Shown: positions 8,019-17,466, counted from the first letter of the stretch. The stretch is DNA of 64,000 nt from Amphritea atlantica (GCA_024397875.1 CP073344.1:673001-737000), one strand, 5' to 3'. Numbers and translations are program-made. Notes: generated by a model from the sequence alone, not told the origin.

Positions 8019-10076
8019 ATGTCTTCAAATACAGGTTATTCTGATAAGAATGCGAAGTCTGTAAACATACAGGAGCCAGAAGAGAGGGATACCGATACCG
8101 CTACTGATAAGTATATTAAGAGCTCCTGGGAACGGTGTCGTGATCAATACAAGATGACCCCAGACGCCAATGTAGAGCTGGTTTCGCTTTCTGAGTCTGA
8201 AGTCAGGCAGCGCCGGGAACCGATGGAAAAGCTGTTGAGCGATTCCGAAGAGGTGTTTGATAAGATCAGAACAGTATCAAAGCAGAGTGGTTATGCGGTT
8301 CTGATAACGAACACTGAAGGTGTGGTTGTTAAATCCTATGCGGATTCCAATATTAGTCATGATCTGGAGCAGAAAGGTCTGCGTCAGGGAACCTTGTGGT
8401 CAGAAAAAACGGTCGGTACGAATGGCCTTGGAACCTGTTTAACCGAGTGCAAACCAGTAACCGTGTTTGCTGAAGAGCATTATGGCTTTAATCTGCATAA
8501 TTTCAGCTGCTCCGCTGCGCCGTTAATCTCTCCGGATGGTACGCCATTTGGAGCCCTGGATATCTCTACCTATGCGTCTGGAAACCGACTTTATCAGGCT
8601 TTAGCGCTCAATCTTGTGTGTGAGACCGCAGATGAAATTGAGGCGATCGTTTTTAAAAATGCGTATGCACATCAGCGTGTCATCAGCTTATCCTTTTCTC
8701 CGCTTCGACCCGAGACAACAGCGCTTATTGCGGTCAATGACAGCGATACAATTATCGCTGCGACAACGCCGCTGCTGCTGACACTGGGGTGCCGGGACCG
8801 TTATGAATTAGTCGGTCGCAAGTTTCAGGAAGCATTCAGCCATAATTCAGAGCATCTGGAGTCATCAGATGTCGTCGAACTTTACGTCCGGATTAATGCT
8901 AAGTCGCTAAAACTTTTTGCGACCCTGTTACATCATTCAGCCTCTGAAACGCAGGCGAAATCCTCTCAGAGTACTCTGTCAAAACGCTCGGAACCTAATA
9001 GTCTCGCGGCTAAAACAGAGGTTGCCGGAAATCAGGCTGAGGATTCACCTCTGTTTAATGCAGCAGGAAAAGAGCCGCTGTTATTGAAGCAGGCCAGTCG
9101 TTGTCAGCGTATCGTGAACAAGGGTATCAGCATCCTGCTGCAGGGAGAAACCGGTACCGGTAAAGAGGTGTGGGCCCGGGCGCTGCATCAAAGCAGTGAG
9201 CGTGCAGACAAGCCGTTTATAACGCTTAATTGTGCTGCGATTCCTGAATCGCTGATTGAAAGTGAATTGTTTGGTTATGGTGCCGGTACCTTTACCGGGG
9301 GATTGAAAACCGGCAAGGTGGGTAAGATTCAGGCCAGTAATGGCGGCACCCTGTTTCTCGATGAAATCGGCGACATGCCCATCGAGCTGCAAGCCAGTTT
9401 GCTCAGAGTGCTTGCTGAAAGTGAGATCATCCCGCTGGGCGAGGTGAACCCTGTAAAGGTCAGTCTGAATGTTATTTGTGCGACTCACCGTGATCTGAAA
9501 GAGCTGGTCAGCAGTGGCGATTTCCGGGAAGACCTGTTCTACCGCATCAGTGGTTTTCAGGTTGCTTTGCCAAGTTTGCGCGAACGGGAAGACCAGCCGG
9601 TTATTATCGAGAAAGTATTGCGTGCTCTCTGTCTGGATGAAGAGAATGCTGAAAACGTACAGGTCGCTCCCGAGGCTTTGAAAGTACTGTGTCGCTATCA
9701 GTGGCCGGGCAATATCCGTCAGCTGAAAAATGTACTCCAGTACGCTATGTGTATGCGTGAGGGAGATCTTATTCAGCTTGATGACCTGCCTGATGAGGTG
9801 TTTGCCGAACCTGCCACTATTGAACATCAGGCAGACCAGTTTTCTTATGCTCCTCCATCCCGCATGGTATCGATGGCGGGTGTGGCAGAGGAGGGGACGG
9901 AACCGCAGACGCTATCTGAAAAGGAAGAGTTGGAGCAAGTGCTTGAACAACATCGCTGGGTCGTCACCCGTGCGGCAAAGGCGTTGGGCATTAGCCGTTC
10001 AACATTACACCGTAAGATAAAAAAGTATAACCTCTTCATTGATGAAGCCGCCGGGCAGTTGGATTCTATGTCTTAG
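8019..10076 (+). CDS. sigma54-dependent transcriptional activator, AcoR type
   Basis: A 685-residue regulator. An N-terminal GAF-like sensor (about 60-200) contains TVGTNGLGTCL, typical of AcoR relatives. A PAS-like stretch follows (about 225-300), then an AAA+ core: Walker A GETGTGKE (376-383), Walker B GGTLFLDEIGDM, and arginine finger region LREREDQ. A Fis-type helix-turn-helix ends it (RAAKALGISRSTLHRKIKKY). The sigma54-contact loop reads GTFTGG (423-428) rather than GAFTGA. It sits between the dehydrogenase operon and pqqB, and both have -24/-12 promoters, so it very likely activates them, perhaps in response to alcohol or aldehyde. The start is ATG 8019, with AGGTG upstream. Confidence 0.88.
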   Translation: MSSNTGYSDKNAKSVNIQEPEERDTDTATDKYIKSSWERCRDQYKMTPDANVELVSLSESEVRQRREPMEKLLSDSEEVFDKIRTVSKQSGYAVLITNTEGVVVKSYADSNISHDLEQKGLRQGTLWSEKTVGTNGLGTCLTECKPVTVFAEEHYGFNLHNFSCSAAPLISPDGTPFGALDISTYASGNRLYQALALNLVCETADEIEAIVFKNAYAHQRVISLSFSPLRPETTALIAVNDSDTIIAATTPLLLTLGCRDRYELVGRKFQEAFSHNSEHLESSDVVELYVRINAKSLKLFATLLHHSASETQAKSSQSTLSKRSEPNSLAAKTEVAGNQAEDSPLFNAAGKEPLLLKQASRCQRIVNKGISILLQGETGTGKEVWARALHQSSERADKPFITLNCAAIPESLIESELFGYGAGTFTGGLKTGKVGKIQASNGGTLFLDEIGDMPIELQASLLRVLAESEIIPLGEVNPVKVSLNVICATHRDLKELVSSGDFREDLFYRISGFQVALPSLREREDQPVIIEKVLRALCLDEENAENVQVAPEALKVLCRYQWPGNIRQLKNVLQYAMCMREGDLIQLDDLPDEVFAEPATIEHQADQFSYAPPSRMVSMAGVAEEGTEPQTLSEKEELEQVLEQHRWVVTRAAKALGISRSTLHRKIKKYNLFIDEAAGQLDSMS

Positions 10077-10100
10077 AGATGTTCTGTTTTGTGACCTGAA

Positions 10101-10126
10101 AACCATGCATGCGCATGGTTTTTTTT
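10101..10126 (+). terminator. intrinsic terminator after the sigma54 activator
   Basis: AACCATGC and GCATGGTT form a perfect 8-bp stem with an ATGC loop, followed by a T run. It separates the regulator from the pqqB promoter. Confidence 0.85.
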
Positions 10127-10271
10127 GCCCCTGAATAAGGTTTTTGCAACGCTGTATTAACACATTGTATCTGAGTCAGTGTGTCGCATGTTGGCCAGAA
10201 CAGAGTGTTGCTTCCGGTGCTAGTGAATGATTTTTTTGTTTATACCTTATTAAAATCAATGGTTTATTTTA

Positions 10272-10286
10272 TGGCATGGCTGTTGC
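10272..10286 (+). promoter_or_regulatory. sigma54 promoter for pqqBCDE
   Basis: TGGCATGGCTGTTGC fits TGGCACGN4TTGC with a single mismatch and correct -24/-12 spacing. The predicted start is near 10298, leaving a leader of about 66 bases. ACACA-N15-TGTGT at 10160-10184 lies about 110 bases upstream and could be an activator site. Confidence 0.75.
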
Positions 10287-10363
10287 TGTCTCTGTGTAGG
10301 TGAAATTTTTTTGCCCAATATGACTGATCAGAAACCTGATAGTTACAACACAGAAGAATAACA

Positions 10364-11311
10364 ATGAAAATACAAGTATTAGGCTCCGCAGCGGGCGGCG
10401 GATTTCCTCAGTGGAACTGTAATTGCCGCAACTGTGTCGGCTATCGGGCCGGAACTCTCAATGCAAAATCCCGGACTCAGTCCTCCATCGCGGTGAGTGC
10501 CAACGGTGAAGACTGGATTCTGTTTAACACCTCCCCGGATATCCGCCAGCAGTTGGCTGACTTTGCGCCGATGCAGCCGAATCGTGCGATTCGCGATACC
10601 GGTATTGCGGCGATTGTCTTTATGGACAGTCAGATCGACCATACCACCGGTCTGCTGATGCTGCGTGAAGGTTGCCCCCATGAGGTCTGGTGTACCGATA
10701 TGGTGTATCAGGATCTGACCACCGGCTTTCCCATCTTCAAGATGCTGGAACACTGGAATGGCGGCATTAAACGCAACCGCATTCCTGTCGGGGGATCGGT
10801 AGAAGAGGGCACTAACAGCTTTGTGATCCCTCAGGTACCCGAACTGAAACTGACAGCGGTTGCGCTGCTCAGCAGTGCACCACCCTATTCACCGCATCGC
10901 AACGATCCTCATCCAGGGGACAACATAGGTATCCTGATAGAAGATACCCGCAGCGGCAAAACTCTGTTCTATGCCCCTGGCCTCGGCCAGATTGAGCCCC
11001 ACCTTAAACCGATTATGAAAGACGCGGACTGCTTGCTGGTTGACGGCACTATCTGGCGTGACGATGAGCTGCTGACCTCAGGTGTTGGCGATAAGCTCGG
11101 CGTCACCATGGGCCATCTGGCGCAGTCCCGTAACGAAGACACCGGTGAGGGTGGCATGATCGATTTTCTGGATACGTTAGAAAAACCCCGGAAAGTGCTG
11201 ATCCATATTAACAATACCAATCCGATTCTGGATGAAGACTCTCCGGAGCGGGCCGAAGTGGTCGCCCACGGTATCGAAGTCTCCTGGGACGGAATGGGTA
11301 TAGAACTCTGA
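10364..11311 (+). CDS. pqqB: PQQ biosynthesis protein PqqB
   Basis: A 315-residue metallo-beta-lactamase-fold protein. It opens with the family's [15 protein letters not shown], including the CNCRNC cysteine cluster. The metal-site segment [14 protein letters not shown] and the later GHLAQSR and [11 protein letters not shown] are conserved. PqqB is an iron-dependent hydroxylase acting on the Glu-Tyr-derived intermediate before ring closure by PqqC. It is the first gene of the pqqBCDE operon, 12 bases from pqqC. Its length is normal for the family. Confidence 0.95.
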   Translation: MKIQVLGSAAGGGFPQWNCNCRNCVGYRAGTLNAKSRTQSSIAVSANGEDWILFNTSPDIRQQLADFAPMQPNRAIRDTGIAAIVFMDSQIDHTTGLLMLREGCPHEVWCTDMVYQDLTTGFPIFKMLEHWNGGIKRNRIPVGGSVEEGTNSFVIPQVPELKLTAVALLSSAPPYSPHRNDPHPGDNIGILIEDTRSGKTLFYAPGLGQIEPHLKPIMKDADCLLVDGTIWRDDELLTSGVGDKLGVTMGHLAQSRNEDTGEGGMIDFLDTLEKPRKVLIHINNTNPILDEDSPERAEVVAHGIEVSWDGMGIEL

Positions 11312-11322
11312 GAGGTTTTACC

Positions 11323-12093
11323 ATGAATGCACAGATGAAAGATGTCCAGCCACCCATGAGCCGGGATGAGTTTGAGCAGGCGTTGCGGGCTAAAAGTGCT
11401 TACTACCATACGCAACACCCGTATCACGTTGCCATGTATAACGGCAGCTGCACCAAAGAGCAGATCCAGGGCTGGGTCGCTAACCGTTTTTACTATCAGA
11501 TCTCGATTCCGGTGAAAGATGCGGCGATTATGGCCAACTGTCCCGACCGCGATGTGCGGCGTCACTGGGTGCAGCGGGTGCTGGACCATGATGGCTATGA
11601 TGGCGCGGTCGGTGGTATCGAAGCCTGGCTGCAGCTGGGTGAAGCAGTGGGCCTGACCCGTGAAGAGATTCTGTCGCAGGAGCATGTGCTGCCCGGTGTT
11701 CGCTTTGCCGTGGATGCCTATGTCAACTTTGCCCGCCGGGCGAGCTGGCAGGAAGCCGCCAGCTCCTCGCTGACAGAGATGTTTGCACCAACGATCCATC
11801 AGAATCGTCTGGACAGCTGGCCGGGCCACTATCCCTGGATTAAAGAGGAGGGCTATCAGTACTTCCGTAACCGTCTGACCGAAGCTCGCCGCGATGTGGT
11901 ACATGGGCTGGAGATCACCCTGGATTACTATAAAACCCGCGAACAGCAGGAAAAGATGCTCAACATCCTGCAGTTTAAACTGGATGTGCTGTGGACCATG
12001 CTGGACTCGATGACCATGGCCTATGAACTTAAACGTCCACCGTATCATACGGTGACTGACGAGAAGGTTTACCACAAAGGATTGTTTGCATGA
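11323..12093 (+). CDS. pqqC: pyrroloquinoline-quinone synthase PqqC
   Basis: A 256-residue all-helical, haem-oxygenase-like enzyme that catalyses the last step: ring closure and an eight-electron oxidation of AHQQ to PQQ with molecular oxygen. Recognisable segments are [36 protein letters not shown] and the C-terminal [18 protein letters not shown] precedes the ATG. Its end overlaps pqqD by 4 bases (ATGA), so the two are translationally coupled. Confidence 0.96.
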   Translation: MNAQMKDVQPPMSRDEFEQALRAKSAYYHTQHPYHVAMYNGSCTKEQIQGWVANRFYYQISIPVKDAAIMANCPDRDVRRHWVQRVLDHDGYDGAVGGIEAWLQLGEAVGLTREEILSQEHVLPGVRFAVDAYVNFARRASWQEAASSSLTEMFAPTIHQNRLDSWPGHYPWIKEEGYQYFRNRLTEARRDVVHGLEITLDYYKTREQQEKMLNILQFKLDVLWTMLDSMTMAYELKRPPYHTVTDEKVYHKGLFA

Positions 12094-12383
12094 GCAGCCC
12101 GGCGAACGCTCCCGCGATAACGCCGGATCAGACCCCGGTGCTCAACTGGATGTTCCGCTTCCAGTGGGAGAAGGCGCAGGACAGCTATGTGCTGCTCTAT
12201 CCGGAAGGCATGGTTAAGCTGAACGGCCCGGCCGGTGAAGTGCTGGCGCTGGTGGACGGTCAGCGGACTGCAGCGGATATTATCCAGACACTGCAGGCCA
12301 AGTTTCCCGATGCTGAGGGGATCGACCGTGATATTCTGGATTTCTTAGGAGACGCCCGTGAGCAACTCTGGATCACCCTGTAA
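12090..12383 (+). CDS. pqqD: PqqA-binding chaperone PqqD
   Basis: A 97-residue RiPP-recognition-element protein that binds PqqA and presents it to PqqE. The conserved core includes [22 protein letters not shown] and a C-terminal helix with [14 protein letters not shown]. It overlaps pqqC by 4 bases at its start and pqqE by 26 bases at its end. That pattern fits tight coupling of the PqqD-PqqE pair, which acts as a complex. Confidence 0.94.
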   Translation: MSSPANAPAITPDQTPVLNWMFRFQWEKAQDSYVLLYPEGMVKLNGPAGEVLALVDGQRTAADIIQTLQAKFPDAEGIDRDILDFLGDAREQLWITL

Positions 12384-13575
12384 CGGTCAGCCTTCACAGG
12401 CACCGTCCTTAAGCAGTGTCCCAACCCATGGCCAGCCACTCTGGTTGCTGGCCGAGCTGACCTATAAGTGTCCGTTGCAGTGCCCTTACTGTTCTAACCC
12501 CCTCGACTTTGCCAATTTTGAGACGGAGCTGACGACCCAACAATGGCTCGATGTTTTCCAGCAGGGACGAGAATTAGGGGCGGTGCAGCTGGGCTTCTCT
12601 GGTGGTGAACCGCTGGTGCGACAGGATCTGACAGAGCTGATCGCCGGAGCCAGTGAGATGGGGTATTACACTAACCTCATCACCTCAGGGGTGGGCCTGA
12701 ATGAGCGAAAGATGGCAGAGTTTCAACAGGCGGGGCTGGACCATATTCAGGTCAGTTTTCAGGCCAGTGACGAGTCAGTTAACACTATGCTGGCGGGTTC
12801 AAAGAAAGCGTTTAAGCAAAAACTGAAGATGGCTCGGGAGGTCAAGGCACAGGGTTATCCTATGGTGCTGAACTTTGTCACGCACCGGCATAATATTGAC
12901 CGGATCGACCGCATCATTGAGCTCTGTGTTGAACTTGAAGCGGATTACGTTGAGCTGGCCACCTGTCAGTACTATGGCTGGGCTGTTGAAAATGTTAAAC
13001 AGTTGCTGCCAACCCGTGAACAACTGGAAAGGGCTGAACGGATCACCAATGAATACCGGGATAAACTAGCCGCGGCGGGCAATCCGATTAAACTGATTTT
13101 TGTCACGCCGGATTACTATGAAGAGCGGCCCAAAAAGTGTATGAACGGTTGGGGCCAGGTGTTTCTGACGGTAACGCCGGATGGTAAGGCGTTACCTTGT
13201 CACAGCGCACGCATGCTGCCGATCGAGTTTCCTAATGTGACAGAGATGACGTTACAGCAGATCTGGGATGAAAGTCCGGGGTTTAACCACTTTCGTGGCG
13301 ATGGCTGGATGAAAGAGCCCTGTCGAAGTTGTGATGAAAAGGAAGATGATTTTGGTGGCTGTCATTGTCAGGCTTATATGCTGACCGGGGATATGCACAA
13401 TGCTGATCCTGTGTGTAGTAAGTCGGAGCATCACGAACTGATTCTGAATGCCCGTGCTAAGGCTGAAACGGTTACCGATAATCCGGCTGAATTCGTCTAC
13501 CGAAATGAGCGTAATTCGCGGATTATTGCGACCGATAGCCTTACTGATAGTCTTGTTAAATCCTCTGTGGACTAA
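12358..13575 (+). CDS. pqqE: radical SAM PqqA peptide cyclase PqqE
   Basis: A 405-residue radical SAM enzyme that forms the Glu-Tyr carbon-carbon crosslink in PqqA. The SAM cluster motif is C38-x3-C42-x2-C45 (KCPLQCPYC). A C-terminal SPASM domain supplies further cysteines ([37 protein letters not shown]). The GTG at 12358, with AGGAG 7 bases upstream inside pqqD, is the likely start. It is the last gene of the operon and is followed by a strong terminator. Confidence 0.95.
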   Translation: MSNSGSPCNGQPSQAPSLSSVPTHGQPLWLLAELTYKCPLQCPYCSNPLDFANFETELTTQQWLDVFQQGRELGAVQLGFSGGEPLVRQDLTELIAGASEMGYYTNLITSGVGLNERKMAEFQQAGLDHIQVSFQASDESVNTMLAGSKKAFKQKLKMAREVKAQGYPMVLNFVTHRHNIDRIDRIIELCVELEADYVELATCQYYGWAVENVKQLLPTREQLERAERITNEYRDKLAAAGNPIKLIFVTPDYYEERPKKCMNGWGQVFLTVTPDGKALPCHSARMLPIEFPNVTEMTLQQIWDESPGFNHFRGDGWMKEPCRSCDEKEDDFGGCHCQAYMLTGDMHNADPVCSKSEHHELILNARAKAETVTDNPAEFVYRNERNSRIIATDSLTDSLVKSSVD

Positions 13576-13580
13576 AGCAA

Positions 13581-13606
13581 AAAGCCGTTCAGAGAACGGC
13601 TTTTTT
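13581..13606. terminator. bidirectional terminator between pqqE and hpaD
   Basis: AAAGCCGTTC-AGA-GAACGGCTTT with T runs on both sides. It serves the converging pqqE (plus) and dioxygenase (minus) genes. Confidence 0.88.
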
Positions 13607-13622
13607 AACTCTTTAATACTGC

Positions 13623-14471
13623 TCAGACCGGGAAGACTACGTTGCACTGTCCGGTGCCGGAGCTGGGGAAGTATTCGGTCATAATCTCTGCACAGCCTTC
13701 ATATTTGTCCCAGCCCAGCAGGCCGAACAGCATTGCTGTGTCGTGCATACCGCCTTCACCGGCACAGTCTTTAGCGTATTTCGGTAGGATATCGAGAAAC
13801 GCTTTGTGCTTGCCTGATTTCCACATATCCAGCACCATCAGATCGGTTTCCTGATTCAGTGGCTCACTGATTTTAAACATGTAGTCGCCGACCACTTTGT
13901 TCGGTGGGATTCGGTGTGACAGCGATCCACTGGCCAGGAAGGCCACCCGCTTATCTGACTTGTTGATCGCCTCAAGAATCGCTTCGCCTACCTGCTTCGA
14001 CTCTTCCAGATCGGCGTCATACATCCAGCCCGCGACAGACACGACTTTAATATCATTGCCGATACCCAGATAACGTAACGGAACCAGAGTGCCGTATTGC
14101 AGCTGCAGCGTATCAACATCGTGGTGGCAAAGAGTGGTGACGCCATTGGCTGTAGCGATCTCAGCAATTTGCTGCCCGAGTTCGGGATCACCGGTATGGC
14201 TGTACTCCATATTATTGAGGAAGTGTGGGAACTCAGTACTGGTAAACACCCCGGACATATCGGGTTTAGCATTAATATGAAAGCCAGCATTCACCAGCCA
14301 ATGGGTGTCCGAAATCACGATGGTATCCACTTTAAGCTCGCGGCACATATCACCAATACGGCGCAGCCCCTGTATCGCTGATTCACGAATACCGTGCAGT
14401 GGCCCCTCTTTTTCGGAGATAAACATCGAAGGCACATGCGTTACTTTTGCTGCCAGAACCAGTTCGCCCAT
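13623..14471 (-). CDS. hpaD: 3,4-dihydroxyphenylacetate 2,3-dioxygenase (class III extradiol)
   Basis: A 282-residue LigB-superfamily extradiol dioxygenase that opens the ring of homoprotocatechuate or a similar catechol using Fe(II). It follows HpcB/HpaD of E. coli C almost throughout: KVTHVPSMFISE, DTHWLVNAGFHIN, QYGTLVPLRYL, LASGSLSHR, MHDTAMLFGLLGWDKY, and the ending SSGTGQCNVVFPV. None of the other homoprotocatechuate-pathway genes (hpaE, F, G, H, I) is nearby. It may act on another catechol, or the pathway may be split over the genome. An AraC-type gene lies upstream on the same strand. Confidence 0.88.
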   Translation of the reverse strand: MGELVLAAKVTHVPSMFISEKEGPLHGIRESAIQGLRRIGDMCRELKVDTIVISDTHWLVNAGFHINAKPDMSGVFTSTEFPHFLNNMEYSHTGDPELGQQIAEIATANGVTTLCHHDVDTLQLQYGTLVPLRYLGIGNDIKVVSVAGWMYDADLEESKQVGEAILEAINKSDKRVAFLASGSLSHRIPPNKVVGDYMFKISEPLNQETDLMVLDMWKSGKHKAFLDILPKYAKDCAGEGGMHDTAMLFGLLGWDKYEGCAEIMTEYFPSSGTGQCNVVFPV

Positions 14472-14616
14472 AACTCACCTCAACTCGCTTTGTTATTTGA
14501 TTTATTCAACGGAAGTTATTTCCATAGGAAGCGAGTATAGGGTGGATTCCTGAATCGCCTTTGCCATTTAAAGCAAAGCTTTTACCATTTAAGACAGGGC
14601 TGATCTGTACAGCGAA

Positions 14617-14885
14617 TTTTTACCACAGAGGCCACAGATGAAGGGGGGAAGAGCATTTTTACCACAGAGGGCACAGAGCTCACTGAGAAAAGCGGTTAGG
14701 AAGATATTAAAGGTTTACCTCTGTGTCCTCTGTGGTGAACAGTTTTTAAAGAAGTCTGGATCGGAACGCGGTTAAGGTTTTTACTACAGAGCAACAGTAC
14801 CCAAAGGGCATGCTAAGAGCACTGAGAAAAGCGGTTAAGAAGATTTTAAATATTTACCTCTGTGTCCTCTGTGGTGAACGTTTTC
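14617..14885. repeat. tandem CACAGAG/CTCTGTG imperfect inverted repeats
   Basis: This gap between hpaD and the AraC gene holds two about 100-bp copies (about 14654-14746 and 14778-14884). Each begins with TTTTTACCACAGAG-like sequence and ends with ACCTCTGTGTCCTCTGTGGT, so each could fold into a long hairpin. The second copy carries a 20-bp insert (14797-14816) missing from the first. Relatives lie at 54968-55078 and, in part, at 24893-24960 and 1860-1885. Confidence 0.8.
14797..14816 (+). repeat. 20-bp nested repeat element, copy 1
   Basis: GTACCCAAAGGGCATGCTAA lies inside the second CACAGAG repeat. It contains a CCC-AAA-GGG mini-hairpin and a GCATGC palindrome. Confidence 0.75.
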
Positions 14886-15944
14886 TTAAAGGTGACGGGC
14901 ACGGAACGCTGTCGGGGTTTCTCCGCTCCAGCGTTTAAAGGCCCGGTTCAGGTGTGCAGGATCTGAGAACCCCAGAGAATAGGCGATCTGGGTAATACTC
15001 TGGCGGGAGTGTTGCAGATATTTTCGGGCAAGCTCTTCGCGGATCTGATCCCGTAACGCTTGAATCGTCGTGCCAGACTGGGTGAGTTTATATTGCAGTG
15101 TTCGGGGCGCCATCTTTAACTCAGAGGCAACCGCTTCCAGTGTCGTCAGTCCCAGTGGCATCAGGTCTATCAGTGCACTTCTGACCTGCCCGCAGAGATC
15201 GGCCATCTGTAAACGGTGAAGATAGTCTTCAACCAGTTTATCGTTCTGCTCTGCCAACAGTGTATTCCCGGTTGGCAGGTCTTTTATCAGTGAATCAGCG
15301 CTTAACTGTAACCGGTTGTCGGGCGCTCCAAAGCTGACGGGGCAGTTGAAATAACGCTCCCATAACCCGGGGTTGTCCGGTTTCTGGCGGGTAAAGCTGA
15401 CCGCCGCAGGAGAAAACTCGTCATCAGACATATCCCTGAACATCTTCACCACTGCGCCGAGAAAATAATCGACCCCTTCAGGGGCAACCAACGGGCGGCT
15501 ATCGGAGTGCCGGACGGTCATGATGAAATCAAAATCTTCCTCCCCGATTTTATCCAAAGATAAGTGGCAGCCGTCATTGAGCAATACTTCAAAGCGAACC
15601 ATTCGCCGGAGTGCATCGAACAGACTGTTGCTGGCCCACAGAGAGAAACCCAGGGCATGAAAGGTAGTGGGGCAGACATAGCGCGCAACCTGTAAACCGA
15701 TATTCTCCTGACCTGTTTCTGTGAGTGCCAGAGCCCAGAGCGCGCGGGTATGGTCGGAGCTGAAGCGAACATCCGTATTGCGCTTTTGTGATATATCCAC
15801 ACCCGCTGCGTGCAGAAGTTCAGCACCATTGTATCCCAGAGAATCCAGCGCCCGCCCGACAGCCACAGACCAGCCACCGACAACTGTGGATGATTGTTTG
15901 CTATTGATCTGAGTCTGTGGGTTTGATTGCAGATGTGTGTTCAT
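14886..15944 (-). CDS. AraC-family transcriptional regulator (arabinose-binding-domain type)
   Basis: A 352-residue regulator. Residues about 25-210 form an Arabinose_bd-type sensor domain like that of OruR and VqsM. The C-terminal 100 residues form the AraC DNA-binding domain with two helix-turn-helix motifs; the second reads SITQIAYSLGFSDPAHLNRAFKRW, followed by GETPTAFR. The ligand is unknown. It lies upstream of hpaD on the same strand, but about 400 bases of repeats separate them, so control of hpaD is only a possibility. Confidence 0.82.
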   Translation of the reverse strand: MNTHLQSNPQTQINSKQSSTVVGGWSVAVGRALDSLGYNGAELLHAAGVDISQKRNTDVRFSSDHTRALWALALTETGQENIGLQVARYVCPTTFHALGFSLWASNSLFDALRRMVRFEVLLNDGCHLSLDKIGEEDFDFIMTVRHSDSRPLVAPEGVDYFLGAVVKMFRDMSDDEFSPAAVSFTRQKPDNPGLWERYFNCPVSFGAPDNRLQLSADSLIKDLPTGNTLLAEQNDKLVEDYLHRLQMADLCGQVRSALIDLMPLGLTTLEAVASELKMAPRTLQYKLTQSGTTIQALRDQIREELARKYLQHSRQSITQIAYSLGFSDPAHLNRAFKRWSGETPTAFRARHL

Positions 15945-16156
15945 GTTTATTTAAAAAATATCTCAGTAGCTTACTGTGAATATAGACACATTTAACCTAA
16001 GGATACCGTTTTTTCTCCTGCAGCGGATAGTTATTCTGCGGCGCTGACAGTGATCGGGTCCGGCTTTATATTCTTTAACTAGCAGGTCTGTAGTTTACTG
16101 ATTATTAAAACGCCTTAATTCTGGTGGCAGTCAAAAACGTTCTGATAAACAGCTCC

Positions 16157-16477
16157 CTATGAGGCAGATTTACTGCTTAACCTGGCTGCAAACAGGGGAT
16201 ATACAAAGCCTGTCTGGCCAGTGAGCGCCGATGAGTTTTGATAGAAATAGATAAAGCCAATCGTGACACCATCATATTCCCCGAACAGAACTTCACCTCT
16301 TTTCTCTCTCTGCAACCGATGAATGTCAGCCGCTGTCGCTGTGATTGTATCGGACATCTTCTGGTATTCGCCGAGCTTTTGCATATACCCGACAACCCGT
16401 GTCGCGTCTTCAGCTGTTTCGGCCCTGGGTCTGAATCGGGGCATTCTGGTTTGAATAATATCCATATCGTTTTTCAC
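16157..16477 (-). pseudogene. truncated GNAT acetyltransferase
   Basis: The 106-residue frame starts like a GNAT N-acetyltransferase: RPRAETAEDATRVVGYMQKL, LGEYQKMSDTITATAADI, LFGEYDGVTIGFIYFYQN. It stops being alignable just after the fourth beta strand, where the family continues with the acetyl-CoA-binding R/Q-x-x-G-x-G/A motif. That motif and the C-terminal half are missing, and the last 20 or so residues look like random sequence. It is probably an inactive remnant. Confidence 0.65.
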
Positions 16478-16519
16478 AAAAACGCCAACGTCATTTTTAA
16501 CGCCTGTTTAAATTGCTAC

Positions 16520-16567
16520 AAATAGAAGCAGAAGGTTCGGTGTGTGCCGGACCTTCTGCTTCTATTT
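16520..16567 (+). promoter_or_regulatory. 21-bp perfect stem-loop upstream of the 2OG oxygenase
   Basis: AAATAGAAGCAGAAGGT (16520-16536) pairs perfectly with its complement at 16551-16567. TCGG/CCGG extends the stem to 21 bp with a TGTGTG loop. It ends 44 bases before the ATG at 16612 and has no proper T run. It may be an attenuator, a DNA operator, or a terminator for transcription arriving from either side. Confidence 0.7.
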
Positions 16568-16611
16568 GCTGCATTCTGCAGCGGTTTCTATCTCACAGGA
16601 GTGATAATACT

Positions 16612-17439
16612 ATGGAAACGTCAGTCGTAAATAATACTGTTCAGAACCTCCCTCAAACCTATATTCCACAGCAGGGTATTTATCAAAAGTCAGACGTTCA
16701 GTCGCCAGGAAAATACTGGGATGACCGGGTATATGAAGCGGTGCGCTGTGGTAGCTGGAGCAAAACAGATGTTCACCACCGGGTTAACCTGCAGGGCTGG
16801 TTACCCTATCTGAAACAACTCCCCCGGGATCCTTATGTGGACAGCCGCTGGAAGCGGATGTCCTGGTTCTATCTGAATCAGTCCGGTGAGCCTGTTGTCG
16901 TGCCGGACTGTCCGATGGCCCAGGCGGGTGCGTTTAATGATGCTGAAACCATGGCGGATAAAGTCCGCCACTATGCGCCGCTGGAAGATGACTTTATCCG
17001 GCGCAAAGATGTCTCTGAGTTTATCAAAGGCTGGGCCGGGCTTTGGGATATTCAGCCTGGCGAACCTATTCTGATGCAGATAAATGGTGTGCGGGGGAAC
17101 GCGTTAACTGATCCGTTACAGGGGCAGGGGATCCATAAGGATGGCAGCCAGTTTCTCAGTGTGTTGGTGATTAACCGTGAAAATGTCAGTGGCGGAACCA
17201 GTTTATTGTCGTTTGATAAACAGGGGCAGCAGGAGATTATCTCGGGTGACCTGGCGCCGGGAGAGATCCTGCATATACGCGATGATCAGATCTACCACAG
17301 TGTCAGTGGTGTGAAGCCGCTTGATGCCAGCCAGCCATTTGAGCGGTTTATTATTATCATAAACTGTCGCTTTAATGATTCGTTTCAGAACCGCATACTC
17401 AGGGAATATTTTCCCGGAGCAGTTTTGAACGAATGGTAA
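16612..17439 (+). CDS. 2-oxoglutarate/Fe(II)-dependent dioxygenase, PF10014 type
   Basis: A 275-residue member of the 2OG-Fe dioxygenase family that includes bacterial L-isoleucine hydroxylase (IDO) and BsmA. The facial triad is visible as H175-x-D177 (GIHKDGSQF) and H229 (IYHSVSGV), with Arg253 (NCRFND) as the 2-oxoglutarate anchor. This suggests hydroxylation of a free amino acid, but the substrate cannot be read from sequence. The ATG at 16612 has AGGAG 10 bases upstream. It is a single-gene unit with a strong terminator behind and a long stem-loop in front. Confidence 0.82.
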   Translation: METSVVNNTVQNLPQTYIPQQGIYQKSDVQSPGKYWDDRVYEAVRCGSWSKTDVHHRVNLQGWLPYLKQLPRDPYVDSRWKRMSWFYLNQSGEPVVVPDCPMAQAGAFNDAETMADKVRHYAPLEDDFIRRKDVSEFIKGWAGLWDIQPGEPILMQINGVRGNALTDPLQGQGIHKDGSQFLSVLVINRENVSGGTSLLSFDKQGQQEIISGDLAPGEILHIRDDQIYHSVSGVKPLDASQPFERFIIIINCRFNDSFQNRILREYFPGAVLNEW

Positions 17440-17466
17440 GCTAATTGAAGTAGCAAAGTGAGTGAT

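Noticed and set aside
9081..9827. 248-residue frame antisense to the sigma54 activator
   Set aside because: Opposite the AAA+ core, with no domain or ribosome site.
10969..12075. 368-residue frame antisense to pqqB and pqqC
   Set aside because: It lies wholly opposite two well-supported pqq genes and has no recognisable domains.
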